A DNA stretch of 64,000 bases from Saprospiraceae bacterium (GTDB lineage: Bacteria > Bacteroidota > Bacteroidia > Chitinophagales > Saprospiraceae). A program made the translations under genes and the position numbers. Shown here one piece after another: positions 48,301-57,862 of this stretch. The stretch is from positions 1-64,000 of the forward strand of contig JADLHT010000043.1 in assembly GCA_020848695.1 (NCBI GenBank). The letters run 5' to 3'. Positions within the stretch are counted from its first letter, which is position 1, and each line of letters begins with the position of its first letter. The notes under the pieces were generated by a model. It did no database searches and was not told where the DNA came from. It worked only from the letters and a program-made list of their open reading frames with translations.

Positions 48301-48381
48301 CTGATATTAACTCTGTTTGTTGTTCCATCTATCTATACCTATATTTCCAGTTCTAAAAAGAAAGAAAGTGAAGATATTTAA
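45316..48381 (+). CDS. RND efflux pump inner-membrane permease
   Basis: The 1021-residue HAE1-type transporter has twelve membrane helices in the usual places. Features are RPVLAIVMNLTIILFG at the start, the paired-acid region of the fourth helix (STGLVVDDGIVVTENIFRKM), GGFVGRLFREFGLVV, and LIGLVTKNGILIVDFANQ in the tenth/eleventh helix area. It resembles MdtB/MexF-like drug and solvent pumps; substrate cannot be read from sequence. The tolC-type gene overlaps its end by 14 bp. Confidence 0.93.
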   Translation: MNLSHLSLKRPVLAIVMNLTIILFGYVAYTKLGVRDYPAIDPPNITVRTSYPGANAEIVESQITEPLEKAINGIAGIKNISSLSSQGNSNITVEFELSSNLEEAANDVRDKVSQAVRSLPNDLDAPPVVTKADASSDPILSMTIKSDSKNNLELTEYANNNLVERLQTIPGVSSIVIWGEKKYAMRIWMDPIKLDAYGLTPLDIQQALDKENVELPAGKISGDATELTIRTMGKMQSEEDFNNLIVAQKGNAEIKLKDIGSAVLGPEYEETVLKESGVPMIALAIIPQPGTSYVSIAKEFHKRYEELKANLPKEYELNLGLDVAKYINKSIKEVKETLFIAIVLVIIIIFFFFRSWIIAIRPLIDIPVSLIGAFFIMYVSGFTINILTLLAIVLSTGLVVDDGIVVTENIFRKMEKGMSKFKAAKEGTSEIYFAVIATSLTLAVVFIPVIFLGGFVGRLFREFGLVVAGAVLLSAFVSLTLTPVLNLYFSGQNHGKGWFYQKTESFFNAMDQIYRKWLTVFLKYRFVSIVIIVICGIGIYYFNKTLPTELAPMEDRSQFRLAISAPEGTSYEYMDKYIDKLTNLMIDSVPEKEIILSVTSPTFFGSGAANVGFMRVLLVDPNERKASQAQIVQRISKELPKISEGRAFAIQEQTISVSRRGGLPVQFVVQNNDIEKIKAVLPVLLDSISKSRILTNVDVDLKFNKPELQLEIDRSRAAELGVSIQDIGTSLQLAMSNRRFGYFTLNGKQYQVIGQVDRNFRDDPQDLKMIGVRSKSGKIISLDNLISIKEIVTTPTLYHYNRYKSATISAGLAEGFTLGDGIKEVQRISTGILDQSFTSSLAGTSRDFSESSGGIFFAFIMALVLIFLVLAAQFESFIDPVIIMATVPLAIFGALLSLWIFDQTVNIFSQIGMIMLIGLVTKNGILIVDFANQKRMQGMQKVEALIDSSVQRLRPILMTSLAMALGALPLAISFGSASTSRVPLGLVIIGGVLFSLILTLFVVPSIYTYISSSKKKESEDI

Positions 48382-49648
48382 TTTGTTAATATTATTGTTA
48401 CCAACTTTTCTGGTAGGACAAAAATCATTAAGTCTTCGAGAAGCCATTCGCCTTGCTTTGGAGAATCATTATCAGATTAAAATTGCTAGAATCAATGAAG
48501 GTATTGCACAAAATAATAATTCATGGTCCAATGCCGGAGCTTATCCTCAAGTCCAATTGGCTGCTAATCCAAATCTTTTAAGTAATTCAGTAAATCAAAA
48601 ATTTATTAACGGAACCGAAATAAATAGAAGCAATGCTATATCCAGAAATATTAATGCAAATATTCAACTGAATTACAATATACTCAATGGTTTTAATGTA
48701 TTTACAACAAAAGCAAAGTTAGAAACCTTACAGGAATTGAGTAGTGCAGAACTAGAGTTGATGATACTTGATATGATAAAGAAAGTTTCTGAAGATTATT
48801 ACAGAATTCAAAGTCTGAATAATAACTTAATGGCTTTAGAAGCACAGAATAAGGTTGCCTTGAATCGTGTTGAAATTGAAAAGAAGAGATACGATCTGGG
48901 TAATAAAGGAAAAACAAATTATCTGCAAGCTCTTTTAGATCAGCAAGATCTAACGGTGTTGATTAAAAAGCAAAGAAATGCAATTGAAGAAGAAGTTAAT
49001 TTGTTAAAACATTATATTCATTATGTTTCAAACGAGAATATTGTATTATCAGATAGTCTGAACCATCAAGTTTTAATGGTACAACCGGAATTAGAATTAA
49101 AATCAGTTCCTCAAAAAATTCTTCAAATAAAAAGTAAGATTAAGAATTTGGAATATACTGAATTAAAAAGACAGCGATTACCCAATTTAAGTCTGGTTGC
49201 AGACTACCGATATAATCGATCCAATAATCAGGCCGGATTTAATTTATTCTCGCAATCTTATGGACCCAGCGCGGGAATTCAGTTGACGATGCCTTTATAT
49301 GATGCTGGTACTACAACTCGGTTGATCAATGAGAATAAATTGGAAAGCGAGAAACTTTCAGTTGAATATGAGGATCTCCAACGAGAGATACAGTTTCAAT
49401 TGAATTTGAACAAGAATCGATTTGAATTTTACAATAGCATTTATCAGTTGGAAGAATTAAAGTTACCCATTGCAGAAGAAAATCTAATGATTCTTCAAAA
49501 GAAGGCAGAACTTGGGGAAAGTAATTCATTTGAAGTTTCGCAGTCTTTGTTTCGATTGGTGGAAATTAGCGCTTCGAGGAATGATGCTTTATACAATGCA
49601 ATGCTGATGAAAATTAACGATAAGTACTTAAGAGGAATTCTTGATTAA
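48368..49648 (+). CDS. TolC-family outer-membrane efflux channel
   Basis: The 426-residue protein has a signal (IFNLLILLLPTFLVGQ) and two OEP repeats of alpha-helical hairpins with beta strands (LSLREAIRLALENHYQIKIA, LNYNILNGF, then YGPSAGIQLTMPLYDAGTT). The start is taken as GTG 48368, inside the permease 3' end; any earlier start would put a non-signal tail in front. The stop overlaps the stop of convergent porQ in a shared TTAA (49645-49648). It completes the tripartite pump. Confidence 0.88.
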   Translation: MKIFNLLILLLPTFLVGQKSLSLREAIRLALENHYQIKIARINEGIAQNNNSWSNAGAYPQVQLAANPNLLSNSVNQKFINGTEINRSNAISRNINANIQLNYNILNGFNVFTTKAKLETLQELSSAELELMILDMIKKVSEDYYRIQSLNNNLMALEAQNKVALNRVEIEKKRYDLGNKGKTNYLQALLDQQDLTVLIKKQRNAIEEEVNLLKHYIHYVSNENIVLSDSLNHQVLMVQPELELKSVPQKILQIKSKIKNLEYTELKRQRLPNLSLVADYRYNRSNNQAGFNLFSQSYGPSAGIQLTMPLYDAGTTTRLINENKLESEKLSVEYEDLQREIQFQLNLNKNRFEFYNSIYQLEELKLPIAEENLMILQKKAELGESNSFEVSQSLFRLVEISASRNDALYNAMLMKINDKYLRGILD

Positions 49649-50709
49649 ATTTTATTTTGCTTAAAGAAAGAACTTAATGTTGTACTTAGACCAATTGTGT
49701 TGGTTCCACCTGCCAAATGATAATTGGCGTAAGAATAATCAAATCTGAACATATATACTTTAAATCCGAACCCAAAGGATATTCCACCGAATAACGAATA
49801 ATCATTAATATTCACTTCCATTCTTCGGAGATGATTATAACCAAGGCGAAGGGAGAAAGATTCTGATTTTCCAATCAACATTTCTCCACCGAAAGCCAAA
49901 TGTCTGAAAAGATTTCCTGTAAACTTTGAAAATGCGGACTTCTCGTTAATGTTACCAAACAAATCAGCTTCTGCATTTATAAGTGGATCATCATAGCGGA
50001 TGTTCCAGGATTCCAGGTGATGAGCTGTTATATGAAAGACAAAAGGAAGATGATTTAGCTTTTTTGCCAATCCGATTTCAGCAGTAAAAGGAAGTTTGCT
50101 TTTAGAATATTGATAAGGAGAAAACTGAAATCCTGCATTTCTAACTACAAAAGCCAATTCAATATTTTTTGAAGGAATTTTATAATTTATTCCGGCATTT
50201 AAACCGATTCCGGATGAAGAATAATTGGCTAATCTTCCAAAAAGAAAATGCAAAGAAGCACCAATTTGTATTCTCTCATTTAATTTTTTCGAAGCGCCGA
50301 GATAGATATCGGACTCACTTACTTTTGTATTGCCAAGTGTATTTCCAAATTCATCAGATAATTCAATATTGGAAGCATTAAAGTATTGTACACCACCCTG
50401 AAGCTGAATTCCATATATTATAGGTCTATGTGTAAAACTAAAGTTTCCAAAATTAATTCCATCAAAATAGTTGAGGTGGTTAAAAGATAAATTGTAATTT
50501 ATTTTTTCATTTATAAGAGCTGGGTTATAGATACAAATAGCAGGATCAGTAGCAGTCCAGGCAATTGCGTAAGAACCCAGTGCTGTATTTCTGGGAGAAA
50601 CCGGTACATTTAAAAAAGTGAACGACGTCTTTCCTCCAATGACAGGTTGACAAAAACCAAAATTTTTGAAAAGTATTAAAAAACTAAACAACAGAATTTT
50701 ATTTCTCAT
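49645..50709 (-). CDS. porQ: Type IX secretion system protein PorQ
   Basis: The 354-residue protein has a signal peptide (about 1-20) and an outer-membrane beta-barrel of the PorV/PorQ/FadL-like kind. The N-terminal motif GGKTSFTFLNVPVSPRNTAL, then DPAICIYNPALI, is typical of PorQ. PorQ belongs to the T9SS attachment machinery with PorU, PorV and PorZ that processes sorting domains and anchors cargo, and the window encodes several such cargoes. No other por gene is beside it, as usual. Confidence 0.85.
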   Translation of the reverse strand: MRNKILLFSFLILFKNFGFCQPVIGGKTSFTFLNVPVSPRNTALGSYAIAWTATDPAICIYNPALINEKINYNLSFNHLNYFDGINFGNFSFTHRPIIYGIQLQGGVQYFNASNIELSDEFGNTLGNTKVSESDIYLGASKKLNERIQIGASLHFLFGRLANYSSSGIGLNAGINYKIPSKNIELAFVVRNAGFQFSPYQYSKSKLPFTAEIGLAKKLNHLPFVFHITAHHLESWNIRYDDPLINAEADLFGNINEKSAFSKFTGNLFRHLAFGGEMLIGKSESFSLRLGYNHLRRMEVNINDYSLFGGISFGFGFKVYMFRFDYSYANYHLAGGTNTIGLSTTLSSFFKQNKI

Positions 50710-50755
50710 ATCGTTTTGCCAAGCTTAGAAACAATTGAAAGCATAATAAATAAAG

Positions 50756-51352
50756 CTATTCGTTTTTAATTGTATTACAGATACCGTTGATACAGTTCAT
50801 CCTTCTTAGGATAGTTCCTGTGGAATCATAGATCGTCAAAAATCCGTCTTCTACAGATCCGTTTTCACCTGATTTGTAAGTTCCTTCTGCTTTTTTGTTT
50901 CCATTTTCAAAAAATTCAATAAAAGGACCTTCTTCTACATTGGCTTTCATCATAACTTTTTCTTTAAGTTTTCCGGAGGGATAGAATGATTTTAATTCGC
51001 CAGTTATTTCGTTATTGACATACTGGGTTTCCATTTGAATTTGACCATTGGGATAATATATTTTGTAAGGACCCATCAACTGATCATTTTGATAGTTTTC
51101 AATGCTGTAAAGAACACCTTCTTCATAGAATTTTTTTTCACCATCTAATTTACCTTTAACATAATTTGCAGATTCAAAGAGTATTCCTTTATTATCATAT
51201 TTTTCATAGATTCCATATTTGCCTTGCGAAGTATCTCCCAGGAGAGTAACTCGTTGTACAATTATTCCTTCCGTATTTTTGAATTCAATAATCTTGGGGT
51301 ATTTCTTGCAAGAAAACAGAAAAACAAGAATGAACAGATTCAAAAATTTCAT
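50756..51352 (-). CDS. MORN-repeat lipoprotein (YwqK-like)
   Basis: The 198-residue protein has a lipobox FSC at Cys15 (VFLFSCKK). The body has about five copies of a roughly 22-residue unit: GIYEKYDNKGILFESANY, GEKKFYEEGVLYSIENY, GPYKIYYPNGQIQMETQY, GELKSFYPSGKLKEKVM, GPFIEFFENGNKKAEGTY. This is the toxin-antitoxin-annotated YwqK/MORN-like repeat. In Bacteroidota such lipoproteins are common and rarely linked to a toxin; no toxin is adjacent here. The fold is expected to be an open beta-meander. Confidence 0.75.
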   Translation of the reverse strand: MKFLNLFILVFLFSCKKYPKIIEFKNTEGIIVQRVTLLGDTSQGKYGIYEKYDNKGILFESANYVKGKLDGEKKFYEEGVLYSIENYQNDQLMGPYKIYYPNGQIQMETQYVNNEITGELKSFYPSGKLKEKVMMKANVEEGPFIEFFENGNKKAEGTYKSGENGSVEDGFLTIYDSTGTILRRMNCINGICNTIKNE

Positions 51353-51403
51353 GGCACTATAACGGTTAGAAAGGAATAAAATTATTTGAAATTGTCAGCA
51401 GAA

Positions 51404-51411
51404 CAAAATTA
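51404..51411 (-). promoter_or_regulatory. Possible -7 motif for the MORN lipoprotein
   Basis: The minus strand reads TAATTTTG (TAnnTTTG) 52 bp before the ATG at 51352. The distance is longer than at most genes here, so support is weak. Confidence 0.3.
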
Positions 51412-51440
51412 AACCCTCTAAAAAAATAACAACAATTATT

Positions 51441-51836
51441 TTATTTCTTAAGCAAATCACGGATTTCTGTCAATAGTTCTTCCTGAGATGGTCCGGACAA
51501 TAGTGCTGGTTCTTTTAATTTATTCGCAGCTTTAACCACCAGAAACATAACAAATGCAATAATGATAAAGTTAATTACTGAAGCAATGAATTTACCATAT
51601 GAGAAAATATTGGCTTCAATTTCTTTTCCATCAGAACCTATGCCAGCAGGGGAAAGCTCAAAACACCACTTTGATATATGACCTACCTGAAAAATTTCTC
51701 CAATTAACGGCATAAACATTCCATCTACAAATGATGATGTAACAGTTGCAAATGCTGCTCCCATGACAAGACCTACACCAATATCAATTAAATTCCCTTT
51801 AACGGCAAAATCTTTAAACTCCTTTAGCATCTGCAT
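51441..51836 (-). CDS. mscL: Large-conductance mechanosensitive channel
   Basis: MscL opens on membrane tension to relieve hypo-osmotic shock. The 131-residue protein has the standard N-terminus (LKEFKDFAVKGNLIDIGVGLVMGAAF), first membrane helix at about 18-45, a periplasmic loop and the second helix at about 80-102 (FIIIAFVMFLVVKA), followed by the charged C-terminal bundle (EELLTEIRDLLKK). Start could also be the Met at 51830. Confidence 0.95.
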   Translation of the reverse strand: MQMLKEFKDFAVKGNLIDIGVGLVMGAAFATVTSSFVDGMFMPLIGEIFQVGHISKWCFELSPAGIGSDGKEIEANIFSYGKFIASVINFIIIAFVMFLVVKAANKLKEPALLSGPSQEELLTEIRDLLKK

Positions 51837-51868
51837 TAATTTTTACGAATTGAAAGTTGAAAGCTCGA

Positions 51869-51876
51869 CAAAAATA
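51869..51876 (-). promoter_or_regulatory. -7 promoter motif for mscL
   Basis: The minus strand reads TATTTTTG, 32 bp before the mscL ATG, in the 81-bp gap to the aconitase gene. Confidence 0.45.
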
Positions 51877-51917
51877 AAGAAATTGGAATTATGACACAAG
51901 ACAAAATTAATTTAATA

Positions 51918-54191
51918 TCAATTAGCGAGATCTTTTCGTATCTTATTTAAAGCTGAACCATTCTTAAGCCAGTCAATCTGTTGCTGATTATATGTATGAT
52001 TTAATTTAATATTGTCAGTACTACCATCTGCATGATCTATCTTAAGTGAAATTTGGCTTGCAGGGGTCATTTGGTCAAAATCTGTGATAGATAGATAATC
52101 ATCCTGTCTTATAAGATCATAATCTGAGGGATTGGTAAAAGTTAAAGCAAGCATTCCTTGCTTCTTTAGATTGGTTTCGTGAATTCTTGCAAATGATTTG
52201 ACGATTACAGCTAGCACTCCAAGGAATCTAGGCTCCATGGCAGCATGTTCACGAGAAGAACCTTCTCCGTAATTTTCTTCTCCGATTACAACTGTTCCAA
52301 CACCGGCATTTCTGTAGTTAATTGCAGAATCCGGAACTTGCATATATTCATTTTTTAATAGATTAAGTACTTTGTTTGTTTCACCATTGTAATAGTTTGT
52401 TGCACCGATGAGACAGTTCCTTGATATATTTTCAAGATGTCCTCTAAACTCAAGCCAGGGTCCCGCCATGGAAATATGATCTGTGGTGCATTTTCCTTTT
52501 GCCTTGATCAATACTCTATTGTTAATTAACTGTTCGGAAGTAATTATTTTAAAAGGTTGAAGTATCTGTAATCGCTTACTCTGAGGATCAATATGAATGG
52601 GTATCATTGATCCATCTGAAACCGGAGCTTCATAACCCGGATCCGTAACATCAAATCCTTTAGGGGGCAATTCAAACCCTGTTGGCGGATCAAGTTTGAC
52701 ATATTCCCCATCGTCATTGATTAAAGTATCGGTAAGTGGATTGAATGACATTTTACCGGCTATTGCAAGCGCAGTAACAATTTCAGGAGAGGCAACAAAA
52801 GCATGAGTGTTGCTGTTGCCATCATTTCGTTTAGAAAAATTTCTATTGAATGAAGTAATTATTGAGTTTTTTCTACTCGGATCCGCCATGTGTCTTTTCC
52901 ATTGACCAATACAGGGTCCGCAAGCATTGGCTAGAACAATAGCGCCCATTTTAGTAAAATCTTCTAATAAGCCATCTCGATCGATGGTATATCTGATTTG
53001 CTCTGATCCAGGAGTAACGGTAAATTCAGATTTTACTTTTAATTTTTTTGCGACCGCTTGCCTTGCCAGTGATGCCGCTCTTGTCATATCTTCATAAGAT
53101 GAATTGGTACAAGAACCGATAAGGCCAACATCCAGGGTCTCAGGGTAATTATTGTTTTTTACAGCTTCTGCCAACTCACTTATCGGCCAGGCAAGGTCAG
53201 GTGTATAAGGACCATTTACATGAGGTTCCAAAGTTGCTAAATCAATTTCAATAACTTGATCAAAATATTTTTGAGGATTTGCATAGCATTCTGAATCTCC
53301 CGTTAAGTGTTCATACATTAGATCACATTGATCTGCTATGGCTTCTCTTCCTGTCGCGTTAAGATATCTGCTCATTGCAGCGTCATACCCAAAAACAGAG
53401 GTAGTAGCACCTATCTCCGCGCCCATATTACAAATTGTGCCCTTACCTGTGCAAGATAGTGATCTTGCTCCATCACCGAAATATTCTACAATTGCCCCTG
53501 TTCCTCCTTTAACAGTTAAAATTCCTGCCACTTTAAGGATAACATCTTTGGGAGAAGTCCAGCCATTTAGTTGATTGATTAGTTTAACACCGATTATTTT
53601 TGGCATCTTTAGTTCCCAGGGCATTCCTGCCATAACATCAACTGCATCCGCACCCCCTACACCAATTGCGATCATACCTAAGCCGCCTGCATTGGGAGTA
53701 TGAGAATCTGTTCCTATCATCATTCCACCCGGAAATGCATAGTTTTCGAGTACGATCTGATGTATTATGCCGGCTCCCGGCTTCCAGAAGCCTATCCCAT
53801 ATTTATTTGAAATAGACTTTAAAAAATCATATACTTCTGCATTTTCTAAATTAGAGGAAAGAAGGTCTTTTTCAGCTCCCTTTTCGGCCAGAATCAGATG
53901 ATCACAATGGACTGTACTTGGCACTGCCGTTTTATTGCGGCCACAAGTCATAAACTGGAGTAATGCCATCTGAGCAGTAGCATCTTGCATGGCAACCCGA
54001 TCTGGAGCGAAGAAAACATATTCTTTCCCACGTTGAAAATCTGAATTACCGGATTCAGGATGAAGATGACTGTAGAGGATTTTCTCTGTAAGGGTTAGAG
54101 GACGATTCAATAGTTTTTTAATATCTGAAATTTTGTTTTCTAATCCCTTATAATAGGATTGAATCATTTCCAGATCAAATGGCTTTTGCAT
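51918..54191 (-). CDS. Aconitate hydratase
   Basis: Aconitase isomerises citrate to isocitrate in the TCA cycle. The 757-residue protein follows the mitochondrial type in length and order: catalytic domains 1-3 to about 520, then the swivel domain with the conserved [15 protein letters not shown] near the end. The [4Fe-4S] ligands are Cys361 ([12 protein letters not shown]) and Cys424 and Cys427 (ACGPCIGQW). The motif [13 protein letters not shown] is present. It is minus-strand with its own -7 motif. Confidence 0.95.
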   Translation of the reverse strand: MQKPFDLEMIQSYYKGLENKISDIKKLLNRPLTLTEKILYSHLHPESGNSDFQRGKEYVFFAPDRVAMQDATAQMALLQFMTCGRNKTAVPSTVHCDHLILAEKGAEKDLLSSNLENAEVYDFLKSISNKYGIGFWKPGAGIIHQIVLENYAFPGGMMIGTDSHTPNAGGLGMIAIGVGGADAVDVMAGMPWELKMPKIIGVKLINQLNGWTSPKDVILKVAGILTVKGGTGAIVEYFGDGARSLSCTGKGTICNMGAEIGATTSVFGYDAAMSRYLNATGREAIADQCDLMYEHLTGDSECYANPQKYFDQVIEIDLATLEPHVNGPYTPDLAWPISELAEAVKNNNYPETLDVGLIGSCTNSSYEDMTRAASLARQAVAKKLKVKSEFTVTPGSEQIRYTIDRDGLLEDFTKMGAIVLANACGPCIGQWKRHMADPSRKNSIITSFNRNFSKRNDGNSNTHAFVASPEIVTALAIAGKMSFNPLTDTLINDDGEYVKLDPPTGFELPPKGFDVTDPGYEAPVSDGSMIPIHIDPQSKRLQILQPFKIITSEQLINNRVLIKAKGKCTTDHISMAGPWLEFRGHLENISRNCLIGATNYYNGETNKVLNLLKNEYMQVPDSAINYRNAGVGTVVIGEENYGEGSSREHAAMEPRFLGVLAVIVKSFARIHETNLKKQGMLALTFTNPSDYDLIRQDDYLSITDFDQMTPASQISLKIDHADGSTDNIKLNHTYNQQQIDWLKNGSALNKIRKDLAN

Positions 54192-54220
54192 ATTGGGAAT
54201 ATTGAAAATTTATAAAGGCG

Positions 54221-54228
54221 CAAAAATA
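54221..54228 (-). promoter_or_regulatory. -7 promoter motif for aconitase
   Basis: The minus strand reads TATTTTTG, 29 bp before the aconitase ATG. Confidence 0.45.
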
Positions 54229-54314
54229 CATTGACACCAACAATAAAAACGTCAATAAATTGAATAAATTACAACTTCTGTAAAACAGTTTTATTAAGCT
54301 TTCGTTGTATAGAA

Positions 54315-54830
54315 GTGCATAAAATATTGGGATTATTAATTTTAATTTGTCTGGTTTCGTGTGTTAAACAGGAGGTAGGAGATTATACTTTGCGATTCAA
54401 CAGAGTATTAACGATTGAAGCCGGATCTAGAACTTTAATAACACATGTATATGGTTATAATATTCCAACCAGTTGGGACAATTTTCTAGTCAGTAATAAT
54501 CTTCAGAATTCAGATATTGAAAAAGTGAGAATAAAAAATATTGTTCTCACGCCATTATTGGGCTCTCCTATCAGTTATCGATTTATTGATGCCATTAAAG
54601 TATATATATCAGATCCCGCAAAGCCTTCCAACAAATTACCGATTGGAGAAGCCATCCCACAACCGAATGAAAGAGTCTCTGATCTGTATCTTTTACCCGG
54701 AATTGCCGATATTAAGGATTTTCTCTCTTTGCCCAATATTCGAATAGAATGTGAGATACGTTACAGGGATCTGATTACTTCAACTACGGAACATAATTTT
54801 CAGCTTGATCTTGATGTTTTTGTAAAATAA
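54315..54830 (+). CDS. Lipoprotein of unknown function
   Basis: The 171-residue protein starts at GTG 54315 (no ATG precedes the signal) and has a lipobox LVSC with Cys16. The mature part is one beta-rich domain with no family I recognise (LTIEAGSRTLITHVYGY, IKVYISDPAKP, IRIECEIRYRD). It resembles the many small outer-membrane lipoproteins of the phylum. It is convergent with the flippase gene, and an inverted repeat covers the stops of both. Confidence 0.6.
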   Translation: MHKILGLLILICLVSCVKQEVGDYTLRFNRVLTIEAGSRTLITHVYGYNIPTSWDNFLVSNNLQNSDIEKVRIKNIVLTPLLGSPISYRFIDAIKVYISDPAKPSNKLPIGEAIPQPNERVSDLYLLPGIADIKDFLSLPNIRIECEIRYRDLITSTTEHNFQLDLDVFVK

Positions 54831-54857
54831 AGAAATCAGCATTGATTATTTCTTTAT
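54827..54857. terminator. Candidate bidirectional terminator
   Basis: ATAAAGAAAT (54827-54836) is exactly complementary to ATTTCTTTAT (54848-54857), with further pairing of AATCA and TGATT towards the loop GCAT. It covers the stop codons of both convergent genes. It is AT-rich and has no classical T run outside the stem, so termination strength is uncertain. Confidence 0.45.
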
Positions 54858-56303
54858 CCAATCATTTCTATAAACATAAATTAACATTACGGTTACATAA
54901 AGAACACTTAATGCAATATTTGAAACTAAAGCAACATGAATATAGGTAGAATGCAGGTATGAGATCAAAACGGAAAACACCAAATACATCAATGTCTTTC
55001 CATGTTGATAAGGTATTGGATAGTATTTATTACCTTGCCATACAGACAAGATACACATAATAACATAGACAAAAAGCGCAATCCATGCTGCAGCATTAAT
55101 TCCTAACAAAGGAGTCAAGAAAATAAAAAGTATAACATTAATAACCAGTCCTATTAAACTTATCCCAGCAGCCATTTTTGTATGATCAGTTAACTTATAC
55201 CAGGAAGACAAGTTGGTGTAAATGCCGGAAAAAATATTAGCAAGTAGCAATACAGGTAATAAGTATAAAGCGTCTCTGAATCCAGGACCAATCAAATGTC
55301 CAATTAAATGAGCATTGGTACAACTTAGAATATAAACTACGCAACAAGCAACTACAAAGAATAAATTGAGTTTTGCATAATTCTCTTTTGCATTGTTCTC
55401 TTTTGAATGTCTGAAGAAGAAAGGTTCTGCGCCATAATTAAATGCAGTAACAAAAATATTCATGATCACAGCTAATCTTCCAACTGCAACAAGGCTATCA
55501 GAATTACTGAGATTAGTCAAATAAGTTCCCGGTAAAAGATATTTCAGAAAAGTTGTATAACCATTTTGAATGATGGTGTACATAAAGGTTATCAAAATCA
55601 ATGGCCAACAATAATGAAATAATGTTTTTGAAAGAGACCAATTCGCTTTATAAAATCCAAGGCGTATCTGCGGAAGTAAAAAAATTACAACACAGATACT
55701 GGAAGTTAAATTAGCAACAAGAATGTAAAGTATTTTTGTAGAAGAATCTAAAGAGACTATTTCCTCTGGTTTGAAGTAAAATTCAAAAAAATAAAATACC
55801 ATTGCAATATGAATGATCACTCCAATCAACTTAATCCAGGAATACCGTAAGATTTGTTGATTGAATCGTAGTAAAGCATAAGGAAGAGAAGTAATTACAT
55901 CAAGGATTAAAATCATCAAAGCAATAAATACACAATTTTCAAAGTCTTTTGGATAGGAAAGTATATTTAAGATAAAATCCTTAAAAATAAAATAAATGAA
56001 TACAAAAAGGGTACACGCTATCCATACCCATTGTGACAACAAAGAATATATTCCGGAATATTCATCATCTTTATTGCTTATAAACCGAAACAAACTTGTT
56101 TCCATTCTTAAGGTTAACAATCCTAATAACAAAGCAATGTAAAAATAAATGTCTTGAAAAATAGCTAAAGATCCGTCTTGTTTTGTAAATACCTTGTAAG
56201 TAAGATAGGTTGTTACAAGTATAAAATTCAATAATCGGCTCAAGGAATAACTAAGCCCGTAGAACAGGGTTTCTTTAGCAAGTGATTTGATTACTCGTGA
56301 CAT
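54846..56303 (-). CDS. Polysaccharide flippase (Wzx/MOP superfamily)
   Basis: The 485-residue protein has about 12-14 membrane helices and the N-terminal pattern of MOP exporters (LAKETLFYGLSYSLSRLLNFILV). Conserved central and C-terminal features are NYGAEPFFFRHS and NVILFIFLTPLLGINAAAWIALF. It probably flips lipid-linked oligosaccharide repeat units across the inner membrane. The start is ATG 56303; the in-frame TTG 6 bp upstream is less likely. No glycosyltransferase cluster is adjacent, so the substrate is open. Confidence 0.85.
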   Translation of the reverse strand: MSRVIKSLAKETLFYGLSYSLSRLLNFILVTTYLTYKVFTKQDGSLAIFQDIYFYIALLLGLLTLRMETSLFRFISNKDDEYSGIYSLLSQWVWIACTLFVFIYFIFKDFILNILSYPKDFENCVFIALMILILDVITSLPYALLRFNQQILRYSWIKLIGVIIHIAMVFYFFEFYFKPEEIVSLDSSTKILYILVANLTSSICVVIFLLPQIRLGFYKANWSLSKTLFHYCWPLILITFMYTIIQNGYTTFLKYLLPGTYLTNLSNSDSLVAVGRLAVIMNIFVTAFNYGAEPFFFRHSKENNAKENYAKLNLFFVVACCVVYILSCTNAHLIGHLIGPGFRDALYLLPVLLLANIFSGIYTNLSSWYKLTDHTKMAAGISLIGLVINVILFIFLTPLLGINAAAWIALFVYVIMCILSVWQGNKYYPIPYQHGKTLMYLVFSVLISYLHSTYIHVALVSNIALSVLYVTVMLIYVYRNDWIKK

Positions 56304-56549
56304 ACTCAAATGCAGCTGTAAAGATGTTAAAAAACAATGAATTAGTGCTATGGAATCGGCTTAGCTGACTTAGAATGTAGATTATTAAGGTTCTATTCAG
56401 CTAGTTTTTTTCTGTCTTAATGAGTTAAAGTTTTAGGAATGATATATTGGTTTGACTATTAGAATGCATAACTTTTATATAAATAAATTCTTAATATGAA
56501 TTAATATTCATACTTTAATTTCCAATGAATTTTGAAATTAAAAATCCAT

Positions 56550-56557
56550 TACCTTTG
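56550..56557 (+). promoter_or_regulatory. -7 promoter motif for the M42 peptidase gene
   Basis: TACCTTTG matches TAnnTTTG and ends 8 bp before the ATG at 56566. A TTTG at 56531-56534 could be the -33 box but sits closer than usual. The 262-bp gap upstream shows nothing else. Confidence 0.5.
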
Positions 56558-56565
56558 CCCGACAA

Positions 56566-57606
56566 ATGAATATTGAATTATTAAAAGACCTATGCAGGAT
56601 AGCCGGTGCACCGGGATTTGAGTCATCGATAAGAAAATATATCTATCAGGAAATAAAAAATTATTGTGACGAAATAAAAATTGATTCCCTTGGAAATCTA
56701 ATTGCACATAAGAGAGGGAAAGGTGCAGGTACTGTATTATATACTGCACATATGGATGAGATAGGATTTATTGTTCAGCATATTGATGAGGAAGGATTTA
56801 TCCGATTTTTACCATTAGGAGGATTTGATCCTAAGACATTAACTGCACAAAGAGTAATAATTCATGGCCATGAAGAAGTATTGGGTGTAATGGGAACTAA
56901 ACCTATACATCTGATGACTTCTGAAGAAAGAAACAAAGTTCCTTTAATCAAAGATTATTTTATTGATACCGGGTTAAGCAAGGAAGATCTGATTTCAAAA
57001 ATTAGTATAGGAGATTCTATTACAAGAGAACGGGACCTTGTTCAAATGGGAAAGTGCATTAATGCGAAGTCACTGGACAATAGAATATCAGTATATGTCT
57101 TAATAGAATTGCTTAAATCATTAAAGGATACTTCTCACGAGTCTGATGTTTATGCAGTATTTACAGTACAGGAAGAGGTTGGATTAAGAGGCGCAAAGAC
57201 ACTTACTTCACAATTAAGACCCGATTATGCCATAAATATAGATACAACAATAGCCTTTGATGTTCCTGGTTCCCAGACACACGAAGTCATTACAAGGCTT
57301 GGATCCGGTGTTGGAATTAAGATTATGGATAGTGCGGTTATTTGCGATTATCGTATGATAGCATTTTTGAAGCAGACAGCTGAAGCATACAATATTAACT
57401 GGCAAGCTGAATTGTTGCCGGCGGGAGGAACTGATACTGCTGCTATACAGACAGGTGGATATGGTTGCATATCAGGGGCAGTTTCCATTCCAACAAGACA
57501 TATTCATCAAGTAATCGAAATGGTTCATGAAGATGATGTTGAGCATACCATTCAACTTTGTGTAATAGCAGCACAAAATATTCATTTATATAATTGGAGC
57601 CATTGA
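56566..57606 (+). CDS. M42-family aminopeptidase
   Basis: The 346-residue cytoplasmic metallopeptidase matches the M42 (glutamyl aminopeptidase/tetrahedral TET) family. The metal ligands are His and Asp in TAHMDEIGFIV, the Glu pair in QEEVGLRGA (first Glu catalytic), Asp in NIDTTIAFDV and His in TRHIHQV near the end. The active-site core GGTDTAAIQTGGYG is present. It probably trims peptides from the proteasome-like or Lon/Clp pathway. The pterin dehydratase gene follows after 4 bp. Confidence 0.92.
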   Translation: MNIELLKDLCRIAGAPGFESSIRKYIYQEIKNYCDEIKIDSLGNLIAHKRGKGAGTVLYTAHMDEIGFIVQHIDEEGFIRFLPLGGFDPKTLTAQRVIIHGHEEVLGVMGTKPIHLMTSEERNKVPLIKDYFIDTGLSKEDLISKISIGDSITRERDLVQMGKCINAKSLDNRISVYVLIELLKSLKDTSHESDVYAVFTVQEEVGLRGAKTLTSQLRPDYAINIDTTIAFDVPGSQTHEVITRLGSGVGIKIMDSAVICDYRMIAFLKQTAEAYNINWQAELLPAGGTDTAAIQTGGYGCISGAVSIPTRHIHQVIEMVHEDDVEHTIQLCVIAAQNIHLYNWSH

Positions 57607-57610
57607 TTGT

Positions 57611-57862
57611 ATGTGGATTGAGAAAGACAACAGGCTTTGTTGCAAATTAAAATTTATTGATTTCAAGGAGGCCATGATTTTTATCAATTGCATGGCTGAA
57701 CTTGCCGATGAGATGGACCACCATCCTGAATTTACTTCTGCCTATAACAGGGTTTTTATTGTATTAACTACACATTCGGCAGGAGACATTATTACTGAAA
57801 AAGACAGAATAATGGCACAAAAAATAGATGAGATATTGGAAAAATTAAATTCAACTCGTTAA
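57611..57862 (+). CDS. phhB: 4a-hydroxytetrahydrobiopterin dehydratase (PCD/DCoH)
   Basis: The 83-residue protein has the PCD motif: [22 protein letters not shown], then [16 protein letters not shown]. It dehydrates 4a-hydroxytetrahydropterin formed by aromatic amino acid hydroxylases. It is short at the N-terminus, starting directly at the first strand ([13 protein letters not shown]), like other Bacteroidota members. No phenylalanine hydroxylase gene is in the window. The 3' end overlaps the convergent sdhB gene by 12 bp. Confidence 0.88.
   Translation: MWIEKDNRLCCKLKFIDFKEAMIFINCMAELADEMDHHPEFTSAYNRVFIVLTTHSAGDIITEKDRIMAQKIDEILEKLNSTR

Noticed and set aside
50756..51352. Antitoxin of a toxin-antitoxin pair (YwqK annotation)
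   Set aside because: It is a lipoprotein with MORN-like repeats and no toxin gene is adjacent.
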